Numbered from the stretch's first letter, positions 18,843-27,788 are shown. The stretch: DNA of 64,000 nucleotides from Pseudoalteromonas espejiana DSM 9414 (GCF_002221525.1 NZ_CP011028.1:2553001-2617000), one strand, 5' to 3'. Notes: generated from the letters alone by a model not told the origin. Numbers and translations: made by a program.

Positions 18843-19670
18843 ATGTCAGATTTAAAAACCATGATAGAAAACGCGTGGGACAACCGCGACAGCATAAGCC
18901 CAAGCACCGTATCTAGCGATGTTAAACAAGCTATTATCGACGCACTAGAGTTACTTGATAGCGGCGCTGCCCGCGTTGCAGAAAAAATATCAGGCGAATG
19001 GGTTGTACACCAATGGCTTAAAAAAGCCGTATTACTGTCGTTTCGTATTCGCGACAACCAACCAATGAACGACGGCGTAAATCAATTTTACGACAAAGTA
19101 CCGCTTAAATTTAGCGACTACACGCCGGAGCAATTTCAGCAAGGCGGTATGCGCGTAGTACCAAACGCAGTAGCGCGTAAAGGCAGCTTTGTAGGTAAAA
19201 ACGTTGTACTTATGCCATCGTACGTAAACATTGGCGCATACGTTGACGAAGGCACTATGGTTGATACATGGGCCACTGTAGGCTCGTGTGCACAAATTGG
19301 TAAGAACGTACACTTATCTGGCGGCGTTGGCATAGGCGGCGTTTTAGAGCCTCTTCAAGCTAACCCAACCATCATTGAAGACAACTGCTTTATTGGCGCA
19401 CGTTCTGAAATTGTTGAAGGCGTAGTAGTAGAAGAAGGCGCTGTAATTTCAATGGGCGTTTACATCAGCCAAAGCACCCGTATTTACGACCGTGAAACCG
19501 GCGAAATTCACTACGGCCGCGTACCAGCAGGCGCAGTAGTAGTGCCAGGTGCACTACCATCAAAAGATGGCACCCACAGCCTATACGCTGCAATTATCGT
19601 TAAAAAAGTAGATCAACAAACACGTGAAAAAGTAGGCATCAACGCCCTACTTCGCTCAATTGATGATTAA
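18843..19670 (+). CDS. dapD: DapD, tetrahydrodipicolinate N-succinyltransferase
   Basis: Succinylates tetrahydrodipicolinate in lysine/meso-diaminopimelate synthesis. 275 residues (E. coli 274): helical N-terminal domain then a hexapeptide-repeat beta helix ([38 protein letters not shown]). Nine-base gap after glnD suggests one transcript. A 34-bp palindromic repeat starts three bases after the stop, and a terminator follows at 19751. Confidence 0.97.
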   Translation: MSDLKTMIENAWDNRDSISPSTVSSDVKQAIIDALELLDSGAARVAEKISGEWVVHQWLKKAVLLSFRIRDNQPMNDGVNQFYDKVPLKFSDYTPEQFQQGGMRVVPNAVARKGSFVGKNVVLMPSYVNIGAYVDEGTMVDTWATVGSCAQIGKNVHLSGGVGIGGVLEPLQANPTIIEDNCFIGARSEIVEGVVVEEGAVISMGVYISQSTRIYDRETGEIHYGRVPAGAVVVPGALPSKDGTHSLYAAIIVKKVDQQTREKVGINALLRSIDD

Positions 19671-19672
19671 CA

Positions 19673-19706
19673 CGTAGGTTGGGTTGAGTGAAACGAAACC
19701 CAACGA
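19673..19706 (+). repeat. REP-like palindromic repeat, copy 1
   Basis: A 34-bp sequence beginning CGTAGGTTGGGTTGAG and ending AAACGAAACCCAACGA. GTTGGGTT and AACCCAAC make an internal hairpin. An identical copy lies inverted at 21033-21066, with the 361-codon gene between them; the matches stop abruptly on both sides. Confidence 0.85.
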
Positions 19707-19750
19707 TACGTTACAGTTAAGTGTTTTAGCTAAACTTTAATTGTATATAG

Positions 19751-19784
19751 AAAGCTCTAAACCTTTTGGGTTTAGGGCTTTTTT
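19751..19784 (+). terminator. Terminator of map-glnD-dapD
   Basis: AAGCTCTAAACC, short loop, GGTTTAGGGCTTTTTT on the + strand with one G-T pair, then T residues. It lies inside the pair of inverted 34-bp repeats. Confidence 0.8.
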
Positions 19785-19802
19785 GTTTATAGCAATGAAC
19801 TA

Positions 19803-20888
19803 TTAATCAAGCAGCATTATTTTTGTCTTAATGAATAATGTATTTACTGGATCTTCTATCTTAAATTCATATATGTAGTCTGTTTCTTCATTAAATCTTT
19901 TTAGGTAATGGTTAGCTAATGGATCATAGCGACTCTCATGCAGCCAACTGTAAAACTTCCCTAACTCATAACTTAGCTTTCGACTTAAGTCTGATTTAGG
20001 CTCAAGAAGCCTGTCATTATCTAAATCTTTAATATTCATCAATTGGAGGTTTATTTTTATTTCATCAATTAATGGCTCTAGTGACTTTCTATAATTGGTA
20101 GCCTTAATCTCTAGATTTGTCTCTAAAGGCTCTACTTCATAGACCATAATTAAATTAGCAATAACATCATTATAGTAATCATTGTTTAATCTTATCTCAG
20201 ACTCATTTTTTAAAATATATAGCTGTTCTAAATTGGATTCTTTAGTCTCTATCGGTTGCTTAGATAAATTCAGCTTAAAATCGTTAAATAATTTTGTTAT
20301 TACTTGAGAAAGAACATCAAGATAGTTGTATCTCTTAAGAAGGAAACAAAATAGTTCGTTAGAGTTAAGAACCATCACTAAATCACTTTCACCGACTTTA
20401 TTACTATATAAGTTAACAGTAAGCTCATCATTATCAATGTGGTCATCATAAGGCCAACTAGCAAACCTTTTACAGTCTGAATGATTCAAATTTACAGGAT
20501 GAGCACCAAATGAAGCTCTGATTGATTTGAAGTAGCTGTTGTCGTCCTCATCAAATAAACGATTTGTAAAACACTCCTTTTCACCGGAGAAAGGTAAAGT
20601 CCTCGGGTTTATAAACACTCGATGTAGTTGAGTTATTGCTTCTGAAACAAGATCTATTGCAGAAATTAAAGAAAACATCTGCATTACACGCACATCAATA
20701 TTTTCCTCAACCCCTGGAGGATGTTCTAAGTACCGAATCGCTACAGTGATCCAATCCATACAAGAACAAATTATATTCCATTGATTTTTGCCACTTTTGT
20801 TGTGATAAGTCTTATAAACAAAGCTTGAATTGGAATTTACTAGATCTCTAAAGTCAGAAATCTTGTTATCCTTGATCGCCTTTTCCAT
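19803..20888 (-). CDS. Unrecognised protein with HEPN-like R-x5-H motif
   Basis: 361 residues, no signal peptide or membrane helix. I do not recognise the family. Residues ~60-150 look helical and contain KSIRASFGAHPVNL (R124-x5-H130), which fits the Rx4-6H active-site pattern of HEPN ribonuclease domains seen in toxins, abortive-infection and RNA-decay proteins; this is motif-level inference only. The rest is charged and helix-rich (~180-360). It has its own Shine-Dalgarno AAGGA nine bases before ATG 20888, and is visibly more AT-rich, with rarer codons, than dapD or phhB beside it. It is alone in its orientation between dapD and phhB and flanked by identical inverted 34-bp repeats, which suggests acquisition. 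Confidence 0.6.
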   Translation of the reverse strand: MEKAIKDNKISDFRDLVNSNSSFVYKTYHNKSGKNQWNIICSCMDWITVAIRYLEHPPGVEENIDVRVMQMFSLISAIDLVSEAITQLHRVFINPRTLPFSGEKECFTNRLFDEDDNSYFKSIRASFGAHPVNLNHSDCKRFASWPYDDHIDNDELTVNLYSNKVGESDLVMVLNSNELFCFLLKRYNYLDVLSQVITKLFNDFKLNLSKQPIETKESNLEQLYILKNESEIRLNNDYYNDVIANLIMVYEVEPLETNLEIKATNYRKSLEPLIDEIKINLQLMNIKDLDNDRLLEPKSDLSRKLSYELGKFYSWLHESRYDPLANHYLKRFNEETDYIYEFKIEDPVNTLFIKTKIMLLD

Positions 20889-21032
20889 TAACTTTTATCC
20901 TTAAGCTCGTTATTAGCTCTAAAATATCACTAAAAATACAAACGTATAAAGAAAAAAGGATTATTTTAACCTAGGCCAAAAGAAAGTATTGATGGTAAAA
21001 CAAGCACCGAGGTAAATAAGTTCATCAGAGAT

Positions 21033-21066
21033 TCGTTGGGTTTCGTTTCACTCAACCCAACCTACG
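21033..21066 (-). repeat. REP-like palindromic repeat, copy 2
   Basis: Exact reverse complement of the 34 bases at 19673-19706, located between the start of the HEPN-like gene and the phhB terminator. Being itself palindromic it can form a hairpin on either strand. Confidence 0.85.
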
Positions 21067-21084
21067 CTAGTGACATCCCTAAAC

Positions 21085-21115
21085 CAAAAAAGCACTTATA
21101 AAAATAAGTGCTTTT
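21085..21115 (-). terminator. Terminator after phhB
   Basis: AAAAGCACTTAT and ATAAGTGCTTTT around a short A/T loop; on the - strand it ends in TTTTTT. It closes the phhA-phhB unit. Confidence 0.8.
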
Positions 21116-21138
21116 GGGTTTGCTCAATTAACTTTTGA

Positions 21139-21483
21139 TTAAAGCGCGTTAAATACATCGTCTGTTTTAGCTGCGCAAATAAAGTCGTTTTTGTGTAGGC
21201 CTTTAATTGAATGGCTCCACCATGTAACCGTTACTTTGCCCCACTCGGTTAATAAACCTGGGTGATGGCCTTCATCTTCTGCCATGTCGCCCACTTTGTT
21301 AGTAAATGCGATTGCTTGTTTAAAGTTTTTAAATTTATAAACACGTTCAAGCTGCATAATGCCGTCGCGTACTTCTGGTACCCAGTCTGGGATTTTAGTA
21401 ATTAATTGTGCAAGCTCTTCGTCAGATACTTTAGGTGCATCTACGTGGCAAGCTTCGCATGTTTGTTCACTTAATGAAGACAT
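21139..21483 (-). CDS. phhB: PhhB, pterin-4a-carbinolamine dehydratase
   Basis: Dehydrates the 4a-hydroxy-tetrahydrobiopterin formed by PhhA so that the pterin cofactor can be recycled. 114 residues, typical length; family motif [18 protein letters not shown] with the His-His-Pro active site, and [14 protein letters not shown] near the C-terminus. 37 bases downstream of phhA, so likely co-transcribed. Confidence 0.95.
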   Translation of the reverse strand: MSSLSEQTCEACHVDAPKVSDEELAQLITKIPDWVPEVRDGIMQLERVYKFKNFKQAIAFTNKVGDMAEDEGHHPGLLTEWGKVTVTWWSHSIKGLHKNDFICAAKTDDVFNAL

Positions 21484-21520
21484 CTTAAATCCTTACTTTA
21501 GCGTTTCTTTTAAATTAAAG

Positions 21521-22318
21521 TTAACTGGCTAATTTTTCTTTTGGTGGAAATTTTGGGTCGTGCAAGCCAAGCGCTTTAGCTTGCTCAACCAAAGTCATAA
21601 TATCCATTTGCGATATATCAAACAGATCATGAATCGAATTAATGGTGTAGTACTGTGGTTGCATAATATCAATACGGTACGGGGTACGCAGCACATCAAT
21701 TACGCTCATAGGCGTTATTTCTGGTGTGTCTGAATAAACGTATTGCGTTTCACCCGGGCTTGATAAAATACCGCCGCCGTAGATACGCAGGCCGTTTTCG
21801 GTTTGCATTAAACCAAACTCAACCGTAAACCAATACATACGTGCAAGGTACACGCGATCTTTTTTCTGTGCTGCGTAACCTAACTGGCCATATTTGTGAG
21901 TGAATTCGGCAAAGTCAGGGTTGGTTAGCATGGCGCAGTGGCCAAATATTTCATGGAAAATGTCAGGTTCTTGAAGGTAGTCAAACTCTTCACGGCTGCG
22001 AATAAACGTGGCTACCGGAAATTGTTTGTTTGCCAACAACCTAAAAAACTCATCAAAATCAATAAGCGCAGGTACAGGCGCTACTTGCCAACCAGTGGAG
22101 GCAAGAAGCACTTCGTTAAGCTCGCTTAACTGCGGAATACGATCGTGTGGTAGGTTTATTTTTTTAAGCCCCTCCATGTACTCATAGCAGGCCTTGCCTT
22201 CAATGCACGCAAGTTGGCGTGCTACAAGCTCAGACCAAATTTTATTTTCTTCTTCGCTCCAGTGTATAACACCATTTTCGTCTGGTGTTTTAGAGGTGTA
22301 TTTACTTGCTTTAGCCAT
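21521..22318 (-). CDS. phhA: PhhA, phenylalanine 4-monooxygenase
   Basis: Iron- and pterin-dependent hydroxylase converting phenylalanine to tyrosine. 265 residues, the single-domain bacterial form without an ACT regulatory domain. Iron ligands are visible: two His in DIFHEIFGHC (H122, H127) and Glu in YWFTVEFGLMQ (E167). A TyrR-type box lies about 145 bases upstream of the ATG (22462-22479), suggesting aromatic-amino-acid control by TyrR/PhhR. Confidence 0.96.
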   Translation of the reverse strand: MAKASKYTSKTPDENGVIHWSEEENKIWSELVARQLACIEGKACYEYMEGLKKINLPHDRIPQLSELNEVLLASTGWQVAPVPALIDFDEFFRLLANKQFPVATFIRSREEFDYLQEPDIFHEIFGHCAMLTNPDFAEFTHKYGQLGYAAQKKDRVYLARMYWFTVEFGLMQTENGLRIYGGGILSSPGETQYVYSDTPEITPMSVIDVLRTPYRIDIMQPQYYTINSIHDLFDISQMDIMTLVEQAKALGLHDPKFPPKEKLAS

Positions 22319-22359
22319 AATAACCTTCTTGGGGTTAAGCCCTAAATGTGTGTCAGTGT

Positions 22360-22382
22360 GATACTCAATATGAGTGAGTATC
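22360..22382. promoter_or_regulatory. Inverted repeat upstream of phhA
   Basis: GATACTC and GAGTATC, 7-bp arms separated by 9 bases, 42 bases upstream of the phhA ATG. Position suits an operator, but no regulator is identified. Confidence 0.25.
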
Positions 22383-22461
22383 TAATGCAGCCATACTATG
22401 CAAAAGTGAAGAAAAGTTTAATAGTTAAGCGTATATCAACATTTGGCACGATCATTAAAAC

Positions 22462-22479
22462 TGTAAATATAAAATTACA
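22462..22479 (-). promoter_or_regulatory. TyrR-box-like site upstream of phhA
   Basis: TGTAAATATAAAATTACA matches the TyrR consensus TGTAAA-N6-TTTACA with one mismatch. It lies between megL and phhA, where a TyrR/PhhR activator would be expected. Confidence 0.5.
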
Positions 22480-22555
22480 CACAAGGAGTAAATTGTGTAC
22501 ACCGTTATTTATAAAGGCTTTAAAAGCCAAAATAAGCGTACATAAATAAATACAC

Positions 22556-23737
22556 TTAATAAATCAATGTAAAAGCTTGATTTAAGTCGTCAATAATATC
22601 GTTAACATCCTCAAGCCCAACAGAGAGTCTAATTAGGCCGTCGCTTATGCCTGCGGCTGCTCGCTCCTCGGGTGTGTAAGGTGAGTGCGTCATTGATGCG
22701 GGATGCTGAATGAGCGTTTCGGCATCGCCTAAACTTACAGCGAGTGTGCAAAGCTTCATGCTATCTATAAACTGCGCTCCTTGAGCAAGGGTGCCTTTAA
22801 TTTCAAATGCAATAACGCCACCTGCAGCTTTCATTTGATTGCCTATGTATTTATTACCTGGGTGCGATTTAAGCCCTGGGTAATAAACAATATTAACTTG
22901 TGGATGCGCCTCTAAGTATTCGGCTACTGTTTGTGCGCTTTGGCAGTGACGCTCCATGCGTATAGCTAAGGTTTTTAAGCCGCGGTTTATTAGCCAAGCA
23001 TCGTGCGGGCTTATGGTTGCACCAATATCTTTAAGTACCGTCATTTTTATTAGAGTAATGTGCTCCTGCGTTCCACATACAAGCCCTGCTACTACATCAC
23101 CATGGCCGTTTAAGTATTTAGTGGCGCTGTGCATAATAATATCTATATCGTACTGCTTAGGTGATTGCAGCAGTGGCGTTAAAAAGGTGTTGTCGACCAC
23201 ACTAATTAAATTGTGTTGTTTAGCCACTGCGCCAATTAAGGCTAAATCGATAACAGCCATTGTCGGATTTATCGGGGTTTCGACAAAAATCATTTTTGAA
23301 TTAGGTTTAATGGCTGCGCGCAGTTCACTCTCATTGGTCATATCAACAAAAGTGACTTCAATTCCCCAGCGCGGCAACATGTGTGCAAAAAACGCGAACG
23401 TACAACCGTATAACGCGCTTGATGCCACAAGGTGATCGCCTTGCGATAAAAAGCTCAATACCGATGCCGAAACAGCGCCCATACCTGTGGCGGTGGCTGC
23501 TGCAGCTTCGCAACCTTCTAACTGTGCTACTTTTTGCTCAAGTTCGGTGGTGGTTGGATTACCTAGCCGGGTGTAAATATAACCTGGCTCTTCGCCTGCA
23601 AAACGTGCGGCGCCTTGTGCGGCGTTTTCAAAATGAAATGTAGAGGTTTGATACAAAGGCGACGTGAGTGCGCCGTGCGGATCGTTTGCTTTTTGTGGGC
23701 CATGGATACATTGGGTATTAATATGATGCTTGCTCAT
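22556..23737 (-). CDS. megL: Methionine gamma-lyase (PLP-dependent)
   Basis: Degrades L-methionine to methanethiol, 2-oxobutyrate and ammonia. 393 residues of the Cys/Met-metabolism PLP family, with PLP lysine in HSATKYLNGHGD. The SSALYGCTFAF segment carries Tyr110 and Cys112, matching Tyr114 and the Cys116 that distinguishes methionine gamma-lyases from cystathionine enzymes. The sequence resembles Pseudomonas putida MGL along its length (SLGDAETLIQHPASMTHS). Cystathionine gamma-synthase/lyase is the alternative but less likely. No operon partner is evident. Confidence 0.88.
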   Translation of the reverse strand: MSKHHINTQCIHGPQKANDPHGALTSPLYQTSTFHFENAAQGAARFAGEEPGYIYTRLGNPTTTELEQKVAQLEGCEAAAATATGMGAVSASVLSFLSQGDHLVASSALYGCTFAFFAHMLPRWGIEVTFVDMTNESELRAAIKPNSKMIFVETPINPTMAVIDLALIGAVAKQHNLISVVDNTFLTPLLQSPKQYDIDIIMHSATKYLNGHGDVVAGLVCGTQEHITLIKMTVLKDIGATISPHDAWLINRGLKTLAIRMERHCQSAQTVAEYLEAHPQVNIVYYPGLKSHPGNKYIGNQMKAAGGVIAFEIKGTLAQGAQFIDSMKLCTLAVSLGDAETLIQHPASMTHSPYTPEERAAAGISDGLIRLSVGLEDVNDIIDDLNQAFTLIY

Positions 23738-23878
23738 TGTGTGCTCTCGTTTTTATTATGTGTGTCAATTACATAAATAAAACGCACCGCACTTTAAATC
23801 ACAAGCATGCCGGATGCTCAGATGGCTATTTGTGCAAAAACCGTTCAGCTCTGTTTTGTACACAAATATTGCCACTTT

Positions 23879-24907
23879 TTATTGCGTTGGCTCGCCCTTT
23901 TTACGGCTCATAATTTTACTGGCAATACTTTGCACTGTGCCTTTTAACAAGCTGCGTTTGTTTTCAAGCCTTGGCAGTGGGCGGCTAAGCTCCATTGCTT
24001 TGTAGCCAATACGCGCTGTAAAAATACCGGCGCTAACACCTTGTGCTGCACGCCCCGAAAGCTTACCTAAAAGCTCAGCGCTGAGTGCTGTGGCTGCTAA
24101 ATCAGATACAAGCTCAGCACTGCCTACAAATATCACTTGTTTTATAAGCATACGGTAAAGCTTAATGCGGCTTGCGTAACCAAAACCAATGCCATAAATT
24201 TTACCAATTTGCTCAATTAACTTAGTACCACGCCAAAGCACTGCCATCATATCCACCAGCGCCAGCGGGCTTAGGGCAACGAGCAATGCAGACTCTGTCG
24301 CAAAGCGATTTATTAACTTTTTAGCGTGGGTGTCTTGGGTTATAAGTAAGCTATTCGCGTAAAGGGTCATTATTTCTTTATCGCTGTGGTGGGTAGCCAC
24401 TTGGTTTTTAAACGCTTCGAAGTTGTCGAGCTGCTGGTGCTTATTTAGTTTTTCAAGCCACGGCAATGCGCCGCCTACTTGCTCGCTATTTAAAAGCCTG
24501 TCGGCTTCATGACGGTGTAACTGATTGCGCTTTAAACTGCGCAGCATTCTATATTCGCGCCAAAGAATGCGCCCAATTAATAGCACACCACTTACCACGG
24601 CCGTTAAATATACGCCGCCTAAAATAACTGACTGCTGAAATGCAAATACTAACGAATAAGCAAACTCAAGTAGCACCAGTACTAAAAAGCTCACAACAAA
24701 CACACCTTTAAGCGTTTGCCATTTTGACTTTTTATATACCGGCTCTAAGTCTATTTCATCTTCAATAAGCTCATCATCAGGCTCTTCAATGTATTCACTT
24801 TGACCTTGAGCAACTATTTTTGCAGGGGCAAGTTTAGGCTCAACCGCCTCATCGGCTTGGGTATTAATACGCCTGCCCGATTGAAATGTTTGGTGTGTAT
24901 CGTTCAT
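23879..24907 (-). CDS. ycjF: YcjF family inner-membrane protein (DUF697)
   Basis: 342 residues: acidic, proline-rich cytoplasmic N-terminus (~1-65), two membrane helices (~68-115), a soluble helical stretch, and a C-terminal DUF697 region with small-residue helices (~220-330). Always the partner of the YcjX GTPase; linked to the phage-shock response in E. coli, exact role unknown. Its ATG overlaps the ycjX stop (ATGA), so the two are translationally coupled. Confidence 0.9.
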   Translation of the reverse strand: MNDTHQTFQSGRRINTQADEAVEPKLAPAKIVAQGQSEYIEEPDDELIEDEIDLEPVYKKSKWQTLKGVFVVSFLVLVLLEFAYSLVFAFQQSVILGGVYLTAVVSGVLLIGRILWREYRMLRSLKRNQLHRHEADRLLNSEQVGGALPWLEKLNKHQQLDNFEAFKNQVATHHSDKEIMTLYANSLLITQDTHAKKLINRFATESALLVALSPLALVDMMAVLWRGTKLIEQIGKIYGIGFGYASRIKLYRMLIKQVIFVGSAELVSDLAATALSAELLGKLSGRAAQGVSAGIFTARIGYKAMELSRPLPRLENKRSLLKGTVQSIASKIMSRKKGEPTQ

Positions 24908-26328
24908 GATAATTTGTCTCCTAACAGGTACTGCATCACATGATCAAGGCGAATATGTTTAAGTTGCTTGTCGGGGTTTGGCATAGGCGCAAACGACAAA
25001 AACTCAAACCCCTGCGCTGGCCACTCATTTTTATTAAGCATGCGGTTAGGTGGCTGTGGCGGTAAATAGGTTAGCCAGTCTTGCTCATTGAGTGGTTTGC
25101 CATAAATGCAATCTAACGTTTGGCCTTTATCGGCAACTTGGCGCGGCTGCGTGGCTGTAATTGACGACATAGCCATGGTTTCTATTTGTACGCCATCAAA
25201 CTTTAAGTGATTACTTTGCTCATGCACTAGCGAATCAAGCAGTAGTGCTAAGTCTTTGTGGTGCTTGGCACTTATGTGATCTGACTTATTGGCAGCAAAC
25301 AGTATTTTATCTATGTTGGGTTTAAATAAGCGCTTAAAAAATCCCGACTCGCCGTAATTAAAGTGTGCGAGCAATTGGTTTATTACACTACTTTGCTCTT
25401 GGAGTGTTTCGTGGCCCTCGTTTAAGGCACTTAACACATCTACTAACACAATTTGACGATCAAAATGTTTAAAGTGCTCATTATAAAATGGCTTAACCAC
25501 TTCTTTTACATAGGCGTTAAAACGCTTAATTAAATGCGCTAAGTTAGAGCCAGGCACCACTTCATCGCTTTTTATATGCTGTGCGCTTACCGGAAAAAAC
25601 AATAACAGCGGCGCACCTTGTAAGTCGCCAGGCATAAGCATTCGCCCAGGTTGTAACATGGCAAGCTTAGTGTCTTTTTTAAGGCCCACCAGCATACTTT
25701 GATAAAGCGCTGCAATGTGTGCAAGTAATCCTTCATCTACGGAGGCATTTAAATCAAGCTGCTCAAGCGCGTTTAAAAATTCAGTAGAGGTGTTTACTCG
25801 TGGGTGCTGTAATAACAACGGGTACTGCTGCTCGCACCACTGGCTATAGCTTTGCTCAAGCATAGGTAAATCAAGTAGCCATTCACCTGGGTAGTCAATA
25901 ATATCTAAATACAACGTAGATTGCGGTGAAAAATGCCCACGTAACCCTGAGGCACTTTGGTATTTAATAGCCAAACGCAAGGTGTTAATACGCTCGGTTG
26001 ATGCAGGCCATGTAGGCTCCCCATCGCTTGGGAGTAATGCATTAAGTGCTCGTGGGTAGTCAAACGTAGGCACCTTTAACGCCTCTTGCGGCACAACTTT
26101 AGTGGCTATGTGTCGGTGCTCTCGCATTACATCAAAAAACGGTAAGTTTTTATCATCACTTTGTGTGGTTAAGTGTTTAACAAGCGCGGTAATAAACGCC
26201 GTTTTACCACTACCACTTAAACCCGTTACGGCTAATTTTACGTGTTGATCTAAACTACGATGAAGGGCTTTTTGGGCTGAACCTTTAATGCTTTTAAAGG
26301 TTTTTTTGGCAAATGAAGTGCTACTCAT
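24904..26328 (-). CDS. ycjX: YcjX family GTP-binding protein (DUF463)
   Basis: 474 residues, cytosolic. Walker A LAVTGLSGSGKTAF near residue 33-46, switch-like DIIDYPGEWLLDLP (DxPG) about residue 140, and LFAANKSDHIS, an N/TKxD-type base-specificity motif, about residue 345. The family is a large G protein tied to PspA and envelope stress. Located between pspC and ycjF, as in enterobacteria. Confidence 0.92.
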   Translation of the reverse strand: MSSTSFAKKTFKSIKGSAQKALHRSLDQHVKLAVTGLSGSGKTAFITALVKHLTTQSDDKNLPFFDVMREHRHIATKVVPQEALKVPTFDYPRALNALLPSDGEPTWPASTERINTLRLAIKYQSASGLRGHFSPQSTLYLDIIDYPGEWLLDLPMLEQSYSQWCEQQYPLLLQHPRVNTSTEFLNALEQLDLNASVDEGLLAHIAALYQSMLVGLKKDTKLAMLQPGRMLMPGDLQGAPLLLFFPVSAQHIKSDEVVPGSNLAHLIKRFNAYVKEVVKPFYNEHFKHFDRQIVLVDVLSALNEGHETLQEQSSVINQLLAHFNYGESGFFKRLFKPNIDKILFAANKSDHISAKHHKDLALLLDSLVHEQSNHLKFDGVQIETMAMSSITATQPRQVADKGQTLDCIYGKPLNEQDWLTYLPPQPPNRMLNKNEWPAQGFEFLSFAPMPNPDKQLKHIRLDHVMQYLLGDKLS

Positions 26329-26383
26329 AATGGGCTAGCACTTCATTGACGCTTAATCACCGAACAAAGTGCTATTAAATCCT

Positions 26384-26785
26384 TTAAAGTTTGTTGATTT
26401 CACGGCTAACCGTAAACTCGCTTGAAGTAACATAACGCTCCATATCTTGAAGGCGTGTATCTACTCGTGCTAAACGCTCTTTTAAGTCTTGCAATGCGCG
26501 GCGCGGAGGCTCGCCTTTTTGCCATACTTTAAATTTTACTTCTAGCGGATCGTCAGTTTTAGTTGCGCTGCTTGTATGTGTAGTTGTGGGGTCTTTTTTA
26601 TCTAAAATAAACCACGCTGCAATATACGCTACCACAAATAATGGGCCACCCGTTAGCAATACCGCACTAACAAATATAATGCGAACTAACCATAACTCCA
26701 TATTAAAGTAGTCACTTAATCCCGCACATACACCGGCTATTTTACCGCGTTGTGGGTCTCTTAATAATTCGCGTTTGGCACTCAT
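26384..26785 (-). CDS. pspC: PspC, phage shock protein C
   Basis: Inner-membrane activator of the Psp response; with PspB it draws PspA to the membrane and frees PspF. 133 residues: PspC domain (LLRDPQRGKIAGVCAGLSDYF), one hydrophobic segment (~residues 38-62) and a coiled C-terminal region. ATG at 26785 overlaps the pspB stop (ATGA) and has GGAG nine bases upstream; an ATG five codons earlier (26800) is less likely. Confidence 0.93.
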   Translation of the reverse strand: MSAKRELLRDPQRGKIAGVCAGLSDYFNMELWLVRIIFVSAVLLTGGPLFVVAYIAAWFILDKKDPTTTHTSSATKTDDPLEVKFKVWQKGEPPRRALQDLKERLARVDTRLQDMERYVTSSEFTVSREINKL

Positions 26786-27015
26786 ACTTTGCGTCTCCAT
26801 TGTGGTGACTCTTGATCAAGTAATGCTTCAAGGGTCTCTACTCGGTCAGCCATTTTTTCGGCTTTTTGAGCAAGCTCAAGTAATTGGCGGTGTTCATGCT
26901 CACTTAAACCTTGGCTTACTTGTTTTTTGCTACGGTAGTGTAAAATTAACCACAGTGGCGCAACAAAAATCATAAACAAGATAAATGGTGCAACTAGTAT
27001 CTCTGGATCAAACAT
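26782..27015 (-). CDS. pspB: PspB, phage shock protein B
   Basis: 77-residue inner-membrane protein with one N-terminal helix (ILVAPFILFMIFVAPLWLIL) and a cytoplasmic leucine-zipper-like coiled coil. Works with PspC as the membrane-stress sensor. It lies between pspA (66-base gap with a hairpin) and pspC (4-base overlap). Confidence 0.93.
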   Translation of the reverse strand: MFDPEILVAPFILFMIFVAPLWLILHYRSKKQVSQGLSEHEHRQLLELAQKAEKMADRVETLEALLDQESPQWRRKV

Positions 27016-27054
27016 AATCCTCTCCTGACAATCCGTATTCGATGTTTAAGCAGT

Positions 27055-27073
27055 GGGGCACTTTAAGTACCCC
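27055..27073 (-). other. Hairpin between pspA and pspB
   Basis: GGGG-x-ACTTxAAGT-x-CCCC, a compact palindrome in the 66-base spacer, without a long T-run. It may reduce read-through so that PspA is made in excess of PspB and PspC. Confidence 0.35.
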
Positions 27074-27081
27074 TTTATAAG

Positions 27082-27741
27082 TTATTTATCAGCTAGCTTC
27101 TTTTTAAGTTCGGCTAACTCATCATCTATCTTTTCATTTTTTTGCAAGTCTGCAATTTCGTCAGCAAGCGACTTTTTACCTAAATCGTAAGACTCTATTT
27201 GAGATTCTAGTCCATCAATTTTAGTTTCGTAGCGCTCAAAACGATTAAGTGCATCGTCTACTTTAGAGCTATCAAGTGCTTTTTTCACTTCAAGGCGCGA
27301 CTCAGCCGAGCGTTGACGTAAAATAATTGCCTTTTGACGTGCTTTAGCATCGGCTAGCTTTTCTTGTAGCGTGGTGACTTCTTGCTGAAGCTTCTCAATA
27401 TGAGACTCTACATGCTCAAGCTCGCTTTCTACTGCTGCAACCGCTTCTGCCGATTTTTGCTTTTCAAGTAGTGCTGAGCGCGCTAAATCGTCACGGTCTT
27501 TACTAAGTGCAAGCTCGGCTTTGTCTTGCCAATCGGTTACTTGTGCTTTTAATGTATCTACACGACGTACTAATTCTTTTTTCTCAGCAAGTGTTTTAGC
27601 TGACGTAGAGCGTACCTCTACTAATGTGTCTTCCATCTCTTGGATAATAAGACGAACCATTTTTTCTGGGTCTTCTGCTTTATCTAAAATGGCATTGATA
27701 TTAGAATTAACAATGTCTGCAAAACGTGAAAAAATTCCCAT
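27082..27741 (-). CDS. pspA: PspA, phage shock protein A
   Basis: Peripheral membrane ESCRT-III-like protein that stabilises damaged inner membrane and, when unstressed, inhibits PspF. 219 residues, almost entirely coiled coil, opening MGIFSRFADIVNSNINAILDKAEDPEKMVR with the amphipathic membrane-binding helix and the PspA/IM30 EDPEKM motif. A sigma-54-like promoter is 48 bases upstream of the ATG, and pspF is divergent beyond it. Confidence 0.96.
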   Translation of the reverse strand: MGIFSRFADIVNSNINAILDKAEDPEKMVRLIIQEMEDTLVEVRSTSAKTLAEKKELVRRVDTLKAQVTDWQDKAELALSKDRDDLARSALLEKQKSAEAVAAVESELEHVESHIEKLQQEVTTLQEKLADAKARQKAIILRQRSAESRLEVKKALDSSKVDDALNRFERYETKIDGLESQIESYDLGKKSLADEIADLQKNEKIDDELAELKKKLADK

Positions 27742-27788
27742 AACATTTACCTCTGTAATATAAACTTAGTTAGTCTGCTGTAACTAGT

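Noticed and set aside
22443..22458. TTGGCACG-ATCA-TTAA, resembling a sigma-54 promoter, on the + strand
   Set aside because: It points rightward into megL on the opposite strand; no + strand gene follows, and the -12 half is poor.
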